Shown piece after piece: positions 18,477-32,739 of a stretch of 64,000 bases of DNA. The notes below the pieces were generated by a model that was not told the DNA's origin, ran no database searches, and saw nothing but the letters and a program-made list of their open reading frames with translations. Source of the DNA: Mangifera indica (Eukaryota > Streptophyta > Magnoliopsida > Sapindales > Anacardiaceae); the NCBI RefSeq assembly GCF_011075055.1, contig NC_058146.1, forward strand, positions 11,023,820-11,087,819. The letters run 5' to 3'. The position numbers and the translations under genes were made by a program. Positions within the stretch are counted from its first letter, which is position 1, and each line of letters begins with the position of its first letter.

Positions 18477-21400
18477 ACTATTTTGACACATGAAAGCGCT
18501 TGGGACCATCTTTTGGTGCATGAAAACTCATGGATTATTACTTTAGGTGTGTCAATGTGCATGAATGCTCTCTTCCAATGTGCGATAACTATTTTACACT
18601 CTGATCAATGCGTGGAAAAAAATCAATGGGTCTTACATAACGTAAAAGCAAGTAATACCTCATTTCGGCTTATACAAACACGTATCGATATTTCAAAACA
18701 CATGTTTCTAATTCATGCAAGCTTGTTAACTAAAGACCATTACATATAATATAAGATATGATTAACTGATAATCTAATATATATAAAATAAAGATTTAAA
18801 CTTAAAAGTAAGTCATATTCTCTTAATTGGAAAAAAGATGATATTTAGCCTAATTATATTCATGCATGACCATTAGACTCTCGTAATAAATGATATTAGT
18901 TAAGACAAGAATGTGAAGAACTTTTGGGATTATATTGATACATTACAATTTGCTAAAGAGCTGCCTCTAGTAATAAATATACAAAAAATCCACTACTTTA
19001 TTACTATTTCCAAATCAATGAAATGTGAGTCATTTGGCCTATCATAAAGACCGTATCGTGAATAAAGTAACTTAAAGAATTGTATGAGATGATGAAATAG
19101 TCCTAGTCCTAGTCATAGTTGTGTTGCATTTGTTGTATCACATATTATAAATGTTAAATATGAGAATTCCGAGATTTGTAGGATTTAATGAAATTCTCAT
19201 CCAAAATTAATATTGGCGCAATTGAATTGAATTTTAAAATGTCAAACATTTGAGTCATGGAAGTAACTGAAATATGGTGAACTTTTGATTTTGTGCCTTA
19301 TATGAAGTATTTTAAATTTTAATGTGTAATTACGATAATTGATGTATATGTAATTGCAATAATTAATGTTGTGTCTGATATGTCTTTATGATCTAATTAA
19401 CATGTTGTTATAGAAATTATTGATTTGAATAAGGCCAAGAAACTGAATAGAGATAATTATAATGTATGATATTTAAAGATACACTATATCTTAGATGAGC
19501 AAAATGTCTTCAAGGTCGTAAATGAGGTTATGAAAGAGCTATAGCTGACTAAGGGGTAAAAACCCAAATAGTGTCTTACACAAACATGAGGTGGACAAAA
19601 ATCACGCATGTAAGAAGAAAGATTTCATTGTATGTGGTATCTCGACCAGTTCTACAAATGACAATCTAGTATACTAGTACTAGTAATACCCAACTGCACA
19701 CGTAATAAGAATGGTTTTGAAAGAAAAGTTTGGAGAAATTGCAATCCCCAAACTAAAGTAGTTGATTGTCAAATTTGACATATATAAGAAGGTCTTCAAT
19801 AATTCGATAAAACAATGTCTGAGGGACATGTCAAACATGATTACAAAGTCGACGTCAACTAGACATAACTTCAAAGATGAACAACAGATTCATGCAAGAA
19901 TATGATATTTTTCTGATAGTTGGGAACATGTGAAGGCGTATATGACCCATAATAAGAATATAAAGACTTTTGTTGATATTTCTCACTGCATTGAGCTAAA
20001 GAACGAGTGCCTTGAGGTAGTTAGACTAGGTACTCATACATATGTTGCAGAGCTGAGTTCTAAGAGTTATTTTTGGCTTCAAACGTAAGTGGTACAATTC
20101 TAAGAAAATGAAGGAGGTTGTATAAGGCTCAAAGTACAAGAACAAGCAATTAAAACGATATAAAGTGATAAACATGTTCGAAGAAAAAACAAAACCAAGA
20201 TAACATGTTGCAATTACAGCAATAAGGGTTATTTCGCTTGTGAATGCACGAAGCCAAAAAAGATATTGTCACATTCTACTTTAAGTAATGAAACTTGTCA
20301 CATTCTACTTTAAGTAATGAAACATTAGTTTCCAATACTATACAATTAATTGAGTCTCATTCTACATGGACTATAGATTTAGGAACCACAAACCGTGTAG
20401 CCCATGATAAAGGGGTTTTTATGGAATTTCATCAAATTTCAAAGAAACAAGATGGATTTATATAGGCAACAATTCTAAAGATGTAGTAAGAGGAATACGC
20501 ATATGTAAATTAGTTTTACAAGATGGTCAGATCCTATACCTACATAAAGTCCTAAAAGCTGTAAATGTTTGATGAATTTTCGGTCTTAATACTTGTTCTA
20601 CTTAAACTAAAATATAATTGGATTTTCTTCAGGAACTTGGTCAAAATATATATAATAGTATTGACATCTACGGATTTGGTTTGTTGTTGAATGGTTTTTA
20701 TAGGTTTAGACACCCTTATTATGATAATGATAATGCTAGTTTTTCATTATTTTTTACTCCAAAGGTATAGATGTGAATGCAAATAAATGACATGATAGAT
20801 TAAGACACATTGGCCAAGATAAAATGAATAGATTGCCTTATGAAGGTTTTTTAGGAACTATCATATAACTTGAACTGCCTATATGTGAGTATTGCCTTGT
20901 TAGAAACATTACTAGAAATCTATTTGACAAAGCTGAAAGAGCTTAACATTCTTTGTAATTCATATACTTAGTCATATGTGGTCTTATGAATGCTAAAGCA
21001 AGGTATGTTGCCTCATATTTCATTCCTCTTACATATGAGTATACTCTATTTGGTCATATCTACGTTATCTCCTATACGTTAGGAGCAATAAATTTTTTTA
21101 GACAATACAAATTAGGTAAAGAATCAATTAGGCAAAAGGATAAAAAACTTTAAGAAGTAACTAAAGTTCTAAGAATTTGTCTAAAAACTTCAAGGAACTA
21201 TGTAATGATAAAGGAATAGTAATACAGCTAATAATTCCTAGAACTCTGTAACAAAATGGTATAACAGAGTAGAGAAATTAAACTCTAATGACAATAGTTA
21301 ATTTAAAGATGGCGTAGACAAATCTTTAACATCACTTTAGGGTGATGTGTGTTAATTGCTACCTACATACTTAACTGAGTGTTTATTAAATCAGTTACTT

Positions 21401-24147
21401 TAACTCCCTATGAGTTATTGACAAGTAAAAAACTTGAGTTAAATTAATTATAATTTCATAGGTTAGCAGTGTTTATCCATGACTCTTCCCCATAAGTTTG
21501 AAAAATTGGGACCAAGCGAAAGAAACATATTTTTATAAGATACGTTGAATACTCCAAAGGGTATGTGTTCTTTAGGAAGAATTCCACTAAAATATTAATT
21601 GAAATCATATCAAGAGATGTTATATTCATAGAAGATGTTTTTCCTGGTTGGTGTGATACTGATATAAGTCTTCATTTATATGAGATGGAAGAATAACGGG
21701 GATAAGTACATCTTGACGACCATTAGTTGAGTCTCAAAAGGTAGTATCTATACTTGTTCTAGATCATGGGAGCAAATAAGAACCTATTTTGGAAGGAATA
21801 ATTCTTAATTACTTGCCTCATCCATCTCAACCTAGTAAAAACAGTGAGATTAAGTTCTAATCTATTTCAAATAGTAGGATGATGATCCTCCATAATATAG
21901 GAGTAGATATCAAAAAGTACCTAAATGATGTTTTAAAATTGAAAATGAGGTTTTCATAACCACTCCCCAAGATGATGAAAAACCAAATTTATAGTTTGGT
22001 TGATTTACTATTGGGTCAAAAACCTATTGGGAACAAGTGGATTCTCAAAATCAAACGTAAGGTGGACGACTCAATAGATAGATACAACTTCATCTTGTGA
22101 TAAAAAGCTATACTCAATAAAAAGGTATAGATAACTAAGAAATGTTTTTACAAGTTGTAAAATTCACTTCAATCTCTTTGATTCTAGCTATAATGAAACG
22201 TTTGATTTAGAGTTGTATCAGATGAATGTCAAGACAACTTTCCTTAGCGGAAAGCTTGACAAAGATATCTACGCAAAAAAATATATAGATTTTGTTATTA
22301 CAGGTCAGAAAGGCAAAGTGTGTAAACTTTAAAGATCAACATTTGACCTGAAATAGTTATCTAGACTGTGGTACTTGAAATTTCACATGACTATAAAATC
22401 TTATGACATTAAGATGATTAAACACGACTACTGTGTCTATGTGCCAAAGTCTGATGATAAATTTGTAATTTTATCTTTGTACATACATAATGTGTTAATA
22501 GTTAAAAACGATTTGAAGTATATAATGACTATTAAAGGTTGATTATCTATGAATTTTGACATGAAGGATACAAGTGTGGCAGATTACATATCAAGAATTA
22601 AAATCAAAAGGGATCATTTAAAAAAACTTTTGATTTTATCATAAGAGCATTATATTCAAAAAGTAACTAAAATGATTCAACATAGTAAACTATAAACCTA
22701 TTGATACTTCTATGTCAAAAGGCAAATTATTCAGTCAAGAGATATTTCCCAAAACTCAAGATGAAAGAAGAGAAATATCAATAGTATCCTATTTTAAATG
22801 TCGTCGGATGCCTTATATATGCTATGGTACATACATGCTCAGACATTTGTTTTTGTTATCGAATTAGTTAGTTGATATCAATTGAATCTTAAAAAAGAGC
22901 ACTAGAACACTAAACCCATTTAAGGTGATTAAGATATTTAAAAGGTACTTTGGATTATTGTTTATGTTATCAAGGATCAAATTTGTGTTTGATTAGCTTT
23001 TTAAATGCCAGATGGGGAGGTAATTTAGGCCAACACAAACCCATTTCTAGCTATGCTTCCTTATTATAAAAGGGTTCATATAATAAAACAGTAAGAAATA
23101 GACAAGCATAGTCTTATCCATAATAAATGCTAAGTATATAGCTTCATTAGTGATTGTGCAAGAAACTATTCAGTTAAGAAGATTCTTACTGAATTTGGGT
23201 ATACAAAACAATATTGTTGGAGTAATAGTTGTTCACTATCATATCAAGTCAGGATAGCTTTACAAAAGATCCTAAATTTTATAGAAGAACCAAACATATC
23301 GACACTATACGTAATTTTATGATTGACATTATTTTCAAGAGGAAAGTGAGCGTACAATATAAAACTACATATCATATCGTCACTGATCCTTTGACTAAAC
23401 TTATTCTAAGAGATGTATATCTTACACATGTTAAATCTCTGATTGCATAAATTATGATTGATAAATTGTTAAGCTTATATATTGTACTAGTGACATAATG
23501 TTAAAAACCATGAATTCAAGATCATTTTTGTTTTTGAACTTGCATCCCGAAATTCATGTTATTTCATTGTATACACATCATTTTATTTGAAAGCTTAATA
23601 AAATTTTAATGTCACACAAGTTTAAGATTGGCTCACTCACACAAGTAGTCACCTTTGGTGTTGAGAAAGTGTGCAAAGATAGGACATATTTCTTAAGAAA
23701 AGTAACGCTGAAAAAGTGGAAAAAGAGGAGACAAGTTGCTCGAGAAATGAATTATTAATTGAAATGTTGCCTTGATGATTAATCAATATGAGGTTATGAA
23801 TAGATAAAATTCATAATGACTTTGGATTCCCCTTATCCAAATAACTTTTGACAATCAGATATGAGTTCTCAATTGATATTTGTAAGTGTGAAGATGATCA
23901 AGAACTTAAGTAAGGTGCTTGGTGTAGTGACTAAAATAAGATCTCTATAGCGTTGATGTAATGACATTTATAGAAAATACACACTGTAGCACATGTTTCA
24001 TACCGTAGGTGCATAAATGAGTTGACCAATTGAAATAGTGAGAGGATGAATCCCTACTTATTCACTATATGAGACTTTATGAGTTTCACCTTATTTCGAT
24101 ACCCTTAGACTCTTTACTATTATTTAATATTTACTTTTAATGTTTAT

Positions 24148-24337
24148 TACTCCTCCCAACACCAAAATACAAAAGTTCCTCTTTTCAAAAAAATGCAAGT
24201 ACATGAGCAAACTATGTTGTGGATATAAAAGTAATAATGTATCGATTGCTATGGATCATCCAACGATTAATTTGATGTAATTTGGGTACGTAATTAATTA
24301 TTTTCATAATTAACAAAATTGGTATTATTTTCCAACA
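24148..24337 (+). repeat. Truncated 3' LTR of copia X
   Basis: Matches the last third of the 5' LTR (from CCTCCCAACACCAAAATAC) and ends TTTTCCAACA. The upstream two-thirds are missing. Confidence 0.68.
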
Positions 24338-25325
24338 TTTTCCTATTTTGTAGGATTAGGATTCTTATTTAGACTACATTGTAATATTATATATTATACA
24401 ATATTTCGTCAATAATATTAATTTGATTTATAACCTAATTCGTAATTCTACATGGTATTAAAATGGTTAATATCCATTTTTGGCCTTTAGTTTTGACAAC
24501 TAATTTTCTTTAATTTTAAAAACTGATTTTTTTTCCTAGCCCCTACTCTCGTCTCTTTCATGATTGAGCCTTTGTTCTTGTCTCTCTCACAATTGAGCCT
24601 TCGCTCTAGTCTCTCTTACGATTGAGTCATCACTCTTGTCTCTCACATAATTAAACACCAGCTCTCATCTCTCACACTGTTGAGCACCTGTTTTCATTTT
24701 TCTGCTATTAGTTGTTTTCTCACCCATACTATTGATGTCCCATCGTTTCTCTACTTTTGAAATGAACCAAGTTTTTTGTTTACTGTTTGTCTCTTTTTTC
24801 TTTTAATGGCTAATTCGAACCTTTTTTCAATCACTATTAATTCTACTACTACGGTTTTATTTTCAATCCCCATTGCCTTCAATGGTTTGTGATTCTCTTT
24901 TTGGAAACATCTTTCTTTTATCTTCGGTCGCATGAGATTGAGCCTACATAAGCCCAACCTTTCCCCCTAACGTGTTCTCACTCTTCTAAAGCAATTGACT
25001 TTTTAGCTTTTGTCTCCAATTGTAGCTCTGAGAGCTCTCGTTGTAATTATAAGGGAGTGTTAAACATATTCCTATTTAATCTAATTCTAATCAAATCTAA
25101 TTCTAATTTAATCTAATTCGAATTCAATCTGATTTTGACTTGTTATTTATTATTTTTCCTATATCATATGATTAGGATTCCAATTTAGTTATTTATTATT
25201 TTCCTATTTTATAGGATTAGAATTTCAGTTTGGTTATTTATTATTTTTCTTATTTAAGACGATTAGGATTCCTGTTTTGGCTATATTGTAATACTATATA
25301 TTATACATATTTGGGCTAGATGACA
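24338..25325 (+). mobile_element. LTR-element remnant E (related LTRs, no coding)
   Basis: Partial LTR-like block 24345-24452 with a primer-like TGGTATTA after it, about 600 bp of non-coding interior, then a longer LTR-like block starting TGTTAAAC at 25058. Both blocks share CTATATTGTAATA and ATATATTATACA-like words. The interior holds a short tandem repeat (24545-24690). No protein is readable. Boundaries are approximate. Confidence 0.5.
24545..24690 (+). repeat. Tandem repeat, about 27-30 bp unit
   Basis: Five to six units of the form TCTCTCACGATTGAGCCTTC with drift. Lies in remnant E. If read as RNA it is a pyrimidine-rich array; no open frame is conserved across the units. Confidence 0.65.
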
Positions 25326-27733
25326 AGCCATATTCGGACTAGAAAATCTGCTTATCGGGGATGTCAGTGACTTCTAAAAGGTACCCATAAAAGTCTTGCA
25401 CACGCTTTTGAACATAATGCATTTGAGTTATGAATCCAGATTGGAATTTGAGTTGAAAAATATGTTGCAAGTTGCCCAACTGCATATGTCAGAAGAATGC
25501 ATTATACGAGTACTAGTAACACTAGACTATTTCAACTTGTGGAGGTGTGTGGGACCATGTTTTGGTGCGTGACAGCTTGTGGATTATTGTTTCAAGTGTG
25601 CCAGAGCGCATGAATGCTTCCTTCCAATATGCGACAACTATTTTATGCTCAGATCGATGCATAGAACAAAATCTATAGGTCCTACAAAGAGTAAAAGCAA
25701 GTAATACCTCATTTCGGCTTATGTAGACACGTATCGGTATTTCAAAACACATATTTCTAATTCATGCAAGTTTGTTAACTAAGGACCATTACATATAATA
25801 TAAGATATGATTAACTGACAATCTAATATATACATATACATATATCTATAATAAAGATCTAGACTAAAAAGTAAGTCACATTCTCTTAATTGGAAAAAAG
25901 ATGATATATAGCCTAATCATATTCATGCATGACCATTAGACTTGCGTAATAAATGATGTTATTCAGGACAATAATGCGAAGAACTTCTGGGATTATGCGG
26001 ATACATTACAAATTGCTAAAAAGTGGCGCATAATAATAAAGATAAAAAAAACCCACTATGTTATTGCTATTTCCAAATAAATGAAATGTGAGACATTAGG
26101 CATATCATAGAGACCTTATTGTGAATAAAGTAACTCAAAGAATTGTACAAGATGATAAAATGGTCCTAGTTATAGTTGTGTTGCACTTGTTGTATCACAT
26201 ATTATAAATGTTAAATGTGGGAACTTTGAGATTTGTATAATTTAATAAAATTCTTATCCAGAAATTAATATTAATGCAATTGGATTGAATTTTAAAATAT
26301 CAAACATTTGAGTCATGAAAGATAATAAGGAATATGGTGAACTTTTGATTTTGTGTCTTATGTGAAATATATTAAATTTTAATGTGCAATTATGATAATT
26401 GATGTGTATGTAATTGCAATAATTAATGTTGTGTTTGATATGTCTTTATGATCTAATTAATCAAGCCATTCTAGAAATTATTGACTTGAAGAAGGCCAAG
26501 AGACTGAATAGGGATAATTATAACGTATGACATTTAAAGATACACTACATCCTAAATGGGCAAAATGTCTTCAAGGCCGTAAAATGAGGTTATGGAAGAG
26601 CCATAACTGATTAAGGGGTAGATACCCGAATAATGTCTTACACAAACATGATGTGACATATGTCACGCATGTAAAAAGAAAGATTTCATTACATGTGGTA
26701 TCTTGACCAGTTCGGTGAATGATAATCTGGTATAGAGTAATAGTAATGCCCAACTGTATATGTCATAAGAATGGTTTTGAAAGAAACGTTTGGAGGAACT
26801 ATAATCCTCAAACTAAGGTAGTTGATTGTCAAATTTGACATATGGAAAAAGGTCCCCAACAAGTCGATGAAATAATATCTGAGGGACATGTCAAATATGG
26901 ATATGGAACCGAAATGAACTAGACACAACTTGATAGATGAAATATAGGTTCATGTAGGAATACGATATTTTCCTGGTAGTTGGGAACATATAAAGGTGCA
27001 TATGACCCATAATGAGAATATAAAGACTTTTGTTGACATTTCTCACAACATTAATCTAAAGGATGAGTGCTTTGAGGTAATTGGATCAAGTACTCATGCA
27101 TACGTTGCAAAATCAAGTTCCAAGAGTTATTTATAGCTTCAAATGTAAGAGGTACAAGTCTAAGAAAAGGAAGGAGGTCACATAAGGCTCAAATTATAAG
27201 AACAAGCAATAAAAACGGCATAAAGTGATAAACATGCTAGAAGAAGAGACAAAACCAAGATGACATGTTGCAATTGTAGCAATAAAGGTTATATCACCTG
27301 TGAGTGCACGAAGCCAAAAAAGATATTGTCTCATTCTACTTTAAGTGATGAAACGTTAGTTTCCATTACTATACAATTAACCGAATCTTATTCTACATGG
27401 ACTTTAGATTTAGGAACCACAAACCATGTAGCCCATGATAAAGGGGTTTTTGTGGAATTTCATCAAATTTTAAAGAGATGAGATAGATTTATATAGGCAA
27501 TAATTCTAGGGGTGTAGTAAAAGGAATAGACATATGTAAATTAGTTTTGCAAGATAGTCAAATCCTATACCTACATAAAGTCCTATAAGCTTTAGATATT
27601 CAATGAAGTTTTGGTCGTAATGCTTGTTCTACTTAAACTAAGATATAATTTGAATTTCTTTAAGAACTTGGTTAAAATATATATAATAGTATTGACTTCT
27701 ATGGATTTGGTTTATTGTTGAATGGTTTTTATA
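25326..27733 (+). mobile_element. Degenerate Ty1-copia element Y, 5' part
   Basis: Same family as X. It carries the post-LTR leader (25540-25790), gag (about 26750-27130), a zinc knuckle better kept than in X (CCNCSNKGYITCEC, 27263-27310) and protease (LDLGTTNHVAHDKGV, about 27405-27450). Interrupted at 27733 by a CACTA element and resumes at 33503. It ends soon after in the CNL3 flank, so integrase, RT and 3' LTR are lost. Confidence 0.75.
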
Positions 27734-27759
27734 CACTACAACAAATATTATATTTAAGA

Positions 27760-28860
27760 ACAAAATATTTAGAGACAATTATAATTTTGTCCCAGAATGT
27801 TACTTTTAAAGGCAAAATTTTAATTTTGTTCCAAAATAATTATTTTATGGGACGAAATCTTAATTTCGTCCCCAATAAGTTAAGATTTATTTTTAAGGAC
27901 ATTTTCAATATTGGGGATAATTTTATAGACAATTTAATTAGGGTCGCAAAATGATAATTTTATTTCGTCCCAAAAACGTACGATTTATTTTTAGAGATAA
28001 TTTTAATTTTGTCTTATGATTTCACTTTTAGGGAGAATTTTATTTTAGTCCCAGAATAATAAATTTAGATAATGAAATTTTAGTTTTGTCCACAAAAACA
28101 TAGAATTTATTTTTAGGAACAATTTTAGTTTTATCCTAGAATATTACTTTTAAGGACAAAATTTTAATTTTGCCCCCAATAAGTTAAGATTTATTTTTAG
28201 AAACGATTTTAATTTCATTCTAGAATGTCACTTTTAGGGACATTTTTATTTTTATCCCATAATGATAATTTTAGGAGACAAAGTTAAAATTTCATCCCCA
28301 AAAGCATAGGTTTTATTTTTAGGGACGATTTTAATTTCATTCTAAAATGTTACTTTTAAGGATGATTTTATTTTTGCCTTGGAATGATAATTTTAGGGGA
28401 TGAAATTTTAATTTTGTCTCCAAAACTTAGAATTTATTTTTAGAGATGATTTTAATTTCTTTCAGAAAGTTACTTTTACGGACGAAATCTTAATTTCATC
28501 TCCAAAAAGTTAAGATTTATTTTTAGGGATAATTTTGATTTCATTCTTGAATGTCACTTTTAGGGACAAAATCTTAATTTTGTCCCAAAAAATGTATGAT
28601 TTATCTTTAGTGTTTAATTGAATTTCATCTTAGAATGTCACTTCTAGGGACGATTTAATTTTTGTCCCAAAATAATAACTTTAGGGGATGAAATATTAAT
28701 TTTATCTAAAAAACATAAGATTTGTTTTTAAAGGCTATTTTAATTTCATCTTGGAATGTTACTTTTAGGGTCAAAATCTTAATTTAATCTCCAAAAACAT
28801 AAAATTTATTTTTAGAGACGATTTTAATTTTAATTTTATCCTAAAATATTATTTTAAATC
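27760..28860. repeat. Left subterminal repeat array of the CACTA element
   Basis: Many drifted copies of a unit containing TTTTAGGGACGATTTTAATT and TTTTGTCCC, in alternating orientation, spaced roughly 40-90 bp apart. Such arrays bind the element's transposase. Confidence 0.85.
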
Positions 28861-31800
28861 AAATAAACCTCAAGTTAAAAGATGTTTGTTTCAGATTGAT
28901 TTTTGATCAATAATTGAAATCTAGATCTTGATTCAATTTAAATTCATAACTAAGTTAGACACAAATTTATAATTCAAATGGGCAGTTTCATGGCAACCTC
29001 TTTCGTTCCTTTTTTTTATTATATTATTTTTGGTTCGCTAATTTTCTCTGAAATCCAAAAAATAGCATTTACAAAAACAAGGCTCCAAAATCAATCACAT
29101 TTCTTCCTCTTTGAAGGTAAATCCTCTTCTGAATTACCACTACTTCACTTACTAATTCTAATCTCGTGCGAATTTTTTCTATAATTTCGCTTTTTTATTA
29201 GTTTTTCTTTTTGATCGAGAAACGATGTAGCGTCGATTCTTTTATGGTGGTGGCAAATGTGGCTGATGAAACCACAAAAATACGCAGTCACTAGTAATCA
29301 TATTACTTAGCCTATATATTATGTGATAATTTGTGGTAGCTTATGACTTTCGAAATGTTTTTTTTTTTTAGTTTCCATTTGTGATTTTTTTGTAGAATTT
29401 GTTTTCCATATTTAATTGTGTTAGAGAAAATTTTTCATTTTGATATATGATTGATAAATTCATTATTTGCATATATTTATGTCATGATTTGCTTAGCTTT
29501 TGTTGTGAATTTGTCAGCTTATCAGTATTATTTTATATGGTTTATCAGGAAGCAGGTTGAAAGATTAATTTGAGCAGCTTTGAAGCAAAACTGAAGATAT
29601 TTTGAGCAAAATTCATCAAAGATTATGATTGGATATATCTTAAGATACTAATCAAGGCAAGAAGGTCAAATTGGAAAATCTTATCAGGTGATTACACTTT
29701 GGCCAATCAAAGAAGTGCCTACTTACAATCCAATTTGGAAAAGAAGTTGGTAGAATTGGGGAGGGAATCTGTCAAATACCTGAATTCCTATTTTTTAGCC
29801 TTGATATCTTGTCATTAGGGTGTGTTTTACGTTAAATAGAGAGAAAAAGGGAGGCAGTTTTTATGTTTTGTTTTTTTTTCTCTTTGCAATTTCTTGGTAG
29901 AAAATGAACGGCTAGTTTTATAATTCAGTTCAAGGGGACGACTCTATCTCCATCATTGGTCATGAGAAGTAAAGTTGTGATTTGTAATTCTTTTGTATTC
30001 AAGTATTTATTTCTTCCTTAATTCGACTTTATACAATTAATCACTATTTCTCGCTTGTTGAATTGGTTTGAGATTGCGTATATATGCTTTCTAGTTCATC
30101 TAAATCCGTAATTGTTGTTAGGAATTAGAATAAGGCAAAGTGAATTAACTAGATACCTTCCTTTTTCACGTTAATTTACTAGGAAGAAATGAAACAAGTT
30201 GAATCGTTTAAGCTTTCGAATGGTTGCTTGGAATAAATTTACATTCTCTGTTTTTATGGCTTTTATTGAATGAATGAGAATTCTTTTTCAATATTGAAAT
30301 TGTTTGATAATAAGGAATTGATTGGAAGCTTTTTCCAGTTAATTTGACTGTTGAATGTCTTGATTTCTTTTAGCTTTAAAGGAAATCGAACTTATTTGCT
30401 TGAATTAAAGATGATTATTTCACTTCTATGATCAATCAAATCTATAGAATGGATGTTTAACCCTTGAACTGGATTGCTTTATTTGGATTGGTTTTCTTAT
30501 TATTATTATTATTTTTAAATTTTATATTAAAACTCTGAATTAAAATATATATATATATATATATATATAAATCTCACTCTCAATATTGGTTTGCTTTTGT
30601 AGGAAGTTTATAGTAAAATTTCCCTTGAGATTCGGCCTAGTTTTCATTGTCACACTACAATAAAATTTTGTTGATAGTAAAAATTAGTATTATTTTTGGA
30701 GGTTTTGACGGACCACCAATGATTCATCTCCAGTTTGATATCATTGGAGTGAGTACTAAAAATCGTAACTCAACTTAGTTAAGCTTGACCTAACTAGTTT
30801 CTTGGCTTCTTAACTTTATTGTCCTTTATTAGACTTTCCATATGGTTAGATTTCATGTTTTGTGTTCATTCCTAGACGATCATTTATGTTGCATATGACT
30901 TTTGCTTTGTATTGTTAACACAAATTGATGTGTTCATTGTTTTAGGCAAGGTTTGTTTGAGTCTATGGTATTAATTGATTTTTTTAAATTTTAGTCAAAC
31001 CTAATTAACAAATGTAAAATGTCTTATGTATATTATGTGTCTGTTATGCTCTTTCTTTTATGCTAAAACTAATTACAAAGCATGGCTGCTATATATGACT
31101 CATTTTTTTTGTGTTGACAACATGACTATTATGTCATCTGAGCCAGTGCATAACTTCTAGGTAAAAGAAATTGTTGTTGATTAATCTTATAGGTCCAATT
31201 TAATATATTTATGTGTATATATTGACAGTTAATAACTTATTTAATTTGATTTTTTTTTAAATCTTGTGCAACACTATCTTTTGTTTTTTCATAAGCAAGT
31301 TCGTAGGATCTATGTCATTGTTACTGCAGTCATCTTTCTGGTCTCTATGCTTTCATTCTTTCTTTTGAATCCAAGTTAATGTGGCAAATAGGTGAAACTG
31401 CTCATATGTGTCATTTTCTATGGTGGATCTAGGGAAGGTAAAAGAGATTGTGAGGTGGAAAATAGTGATTCAACCTTATTGGAAATGGAATTTGGTTTAG
31501 GTAGTTTAGTTGAAAGAATCTTGCTTTATTATACAGGAGTCAGGGGTTCTGGTCATTGTCAATGGACATATATTTTCCATGGAAGCAGCTTGTTTCAATG
31601 CTACATGAGTCAAAATAGTGTGATCTTAATCATATATTCTTACAAGCCATAAGGTTTTCATGATTCTTCTTTCACATTTTTATAAACTGTTAGCATTAAA
31701 CATCATCTTCTCTCTGTCTTGTGCCATTACTTTAAACTTATGATATAATGTTTCAATGGCTTCAAAGTACAAAATGGGTTGTGTCAAGATATGACATTTC

Positions 31801-32690
31801 TTTGAAAAATACTCTATGGTGAGGTGGAATACTAGACAGTTTGTTCCCTTCTATCCCCTCTTGAATTCTTTTTTTTTTTTTTTTAATGAGTAATACAAGT
31901 TTATTCTGTTTTGATGCTTGGAAAAAAATAGGAAAAAAAATAGTCTTAGCTATATGTTGCTTTTGAGTTCCACAAAATAATATCTTTGATTAGTAAATTA
32001 AAATTGTAAAATAATGTATTCAAGTGTTTTGTCATATTAGATGGTCAGTATTTGTTGTATGATGCAGAGAAATGTTAGGCATTGTTTAATGGTTTTAGAG
32101 GGTTGTCTGTTCAATTAGCTTGAGAAGTGGTCTGCATTAATTTTTGTTTTTGTGTTACCTTTATATTGCCTCTGTTTGCATTTCGGAAAAGATACTAATG
32201 TATGTGAAGAATAGGTGCTGATGACTTGTGCTACTGTCAGTGATTCTTTTTTTTCTTCATATTATTATGTTTTGATTCTTAGGATACTATTTGTACAATC
32301 ATTCAAAACTCTTGGAATAAACTTTTCATCGAGGCAACTTTTGTGCTATAGATTAGCCAACATTAAAGATTAGGTAAGTTTTAAGTTTGTTTAATGCGAA
32401 TTATGATGACAAATCAACAAATTCAATCACTTGGGCCAATTTATGCAGCTATGTGCTAGGTGTGCTTGGGTAGTTTCTTCTTTGACTGTGCACTCATGCA
32501 AGGAAGACAGGTTTGTGGTTATCCAACTTTCTAGTAGCCATGCTGCCCTGTGTGCTTCTGTTAAAGCTTTTAATATGATTTGTAGTAGTACTAACAATTT
32601 AATGTTTAGTTATTAGTTGATTTTAGTAATAATAGTTTAATATAATTAATATTTTTTTACTTTGTTTAAATGATGTTTTGTATGAATGGT
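28861..32690. other. Interior of the CACTA element, no recognisable gene
   Basis: About 3.8 kb lacking subterminal repeats. 29545-30640 has promoter-like features (CCAATCAAAG near 29704, TTAAATAGAG near 29832) and may be an LTR or captured regulatory piece. 31390-31650 and 32430-32616 have short open frames without a family I can name. A transduplicated host fragment is possible but unproven. Confidence 0.35.
30545..30569. repeat. (AT)n microsatellite
   Basis: About twelve AT dinucleotides inside the CACTA interior. Confidence 0.9.
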
Positions 32691-32739
32691 TGAATTTTGG
32701 GGATTAATATAACTATTAATTTTAATTTATGATTGAAAT

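Larger units (their letters stand above)
17878..24337 (+). mobile_element. Degenerate Ty1-copia retrotransposon X
   Basis: 5' LTR 17878-18463, primer site TGATATCAGAGC, then a full-order but stop-ridden copia polyprotein: gag near 19680-20050, a damaged zinc knuckle (CCNYSNKGYFACEC) near 20205-20245, protease (IDLGTTN) near 20370, pre-integrase (HDRLRHIGQDKMNRL) near 20795, integrase core near 20970-21070, RT (GNKWILKIKRKVDDSIDRYN) near 22030 and RNase H to about 23450. 3' LTR survives only as 24148-24337. It cannot move on its own. Confidence 0.82.

Noticed and set aside
18483..18749. 88-codon frame after the copia LTR (also at 63102-63368)
   Set aside because: Leader sequence of the copia element; kept in the duplicate by recent origin, with no gag-like motif.
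31392..31652. 86-codon frame inside the CACTA element
   Set aside because: No recognisable domain, no start context or splice support; listed only as unassigned interior.
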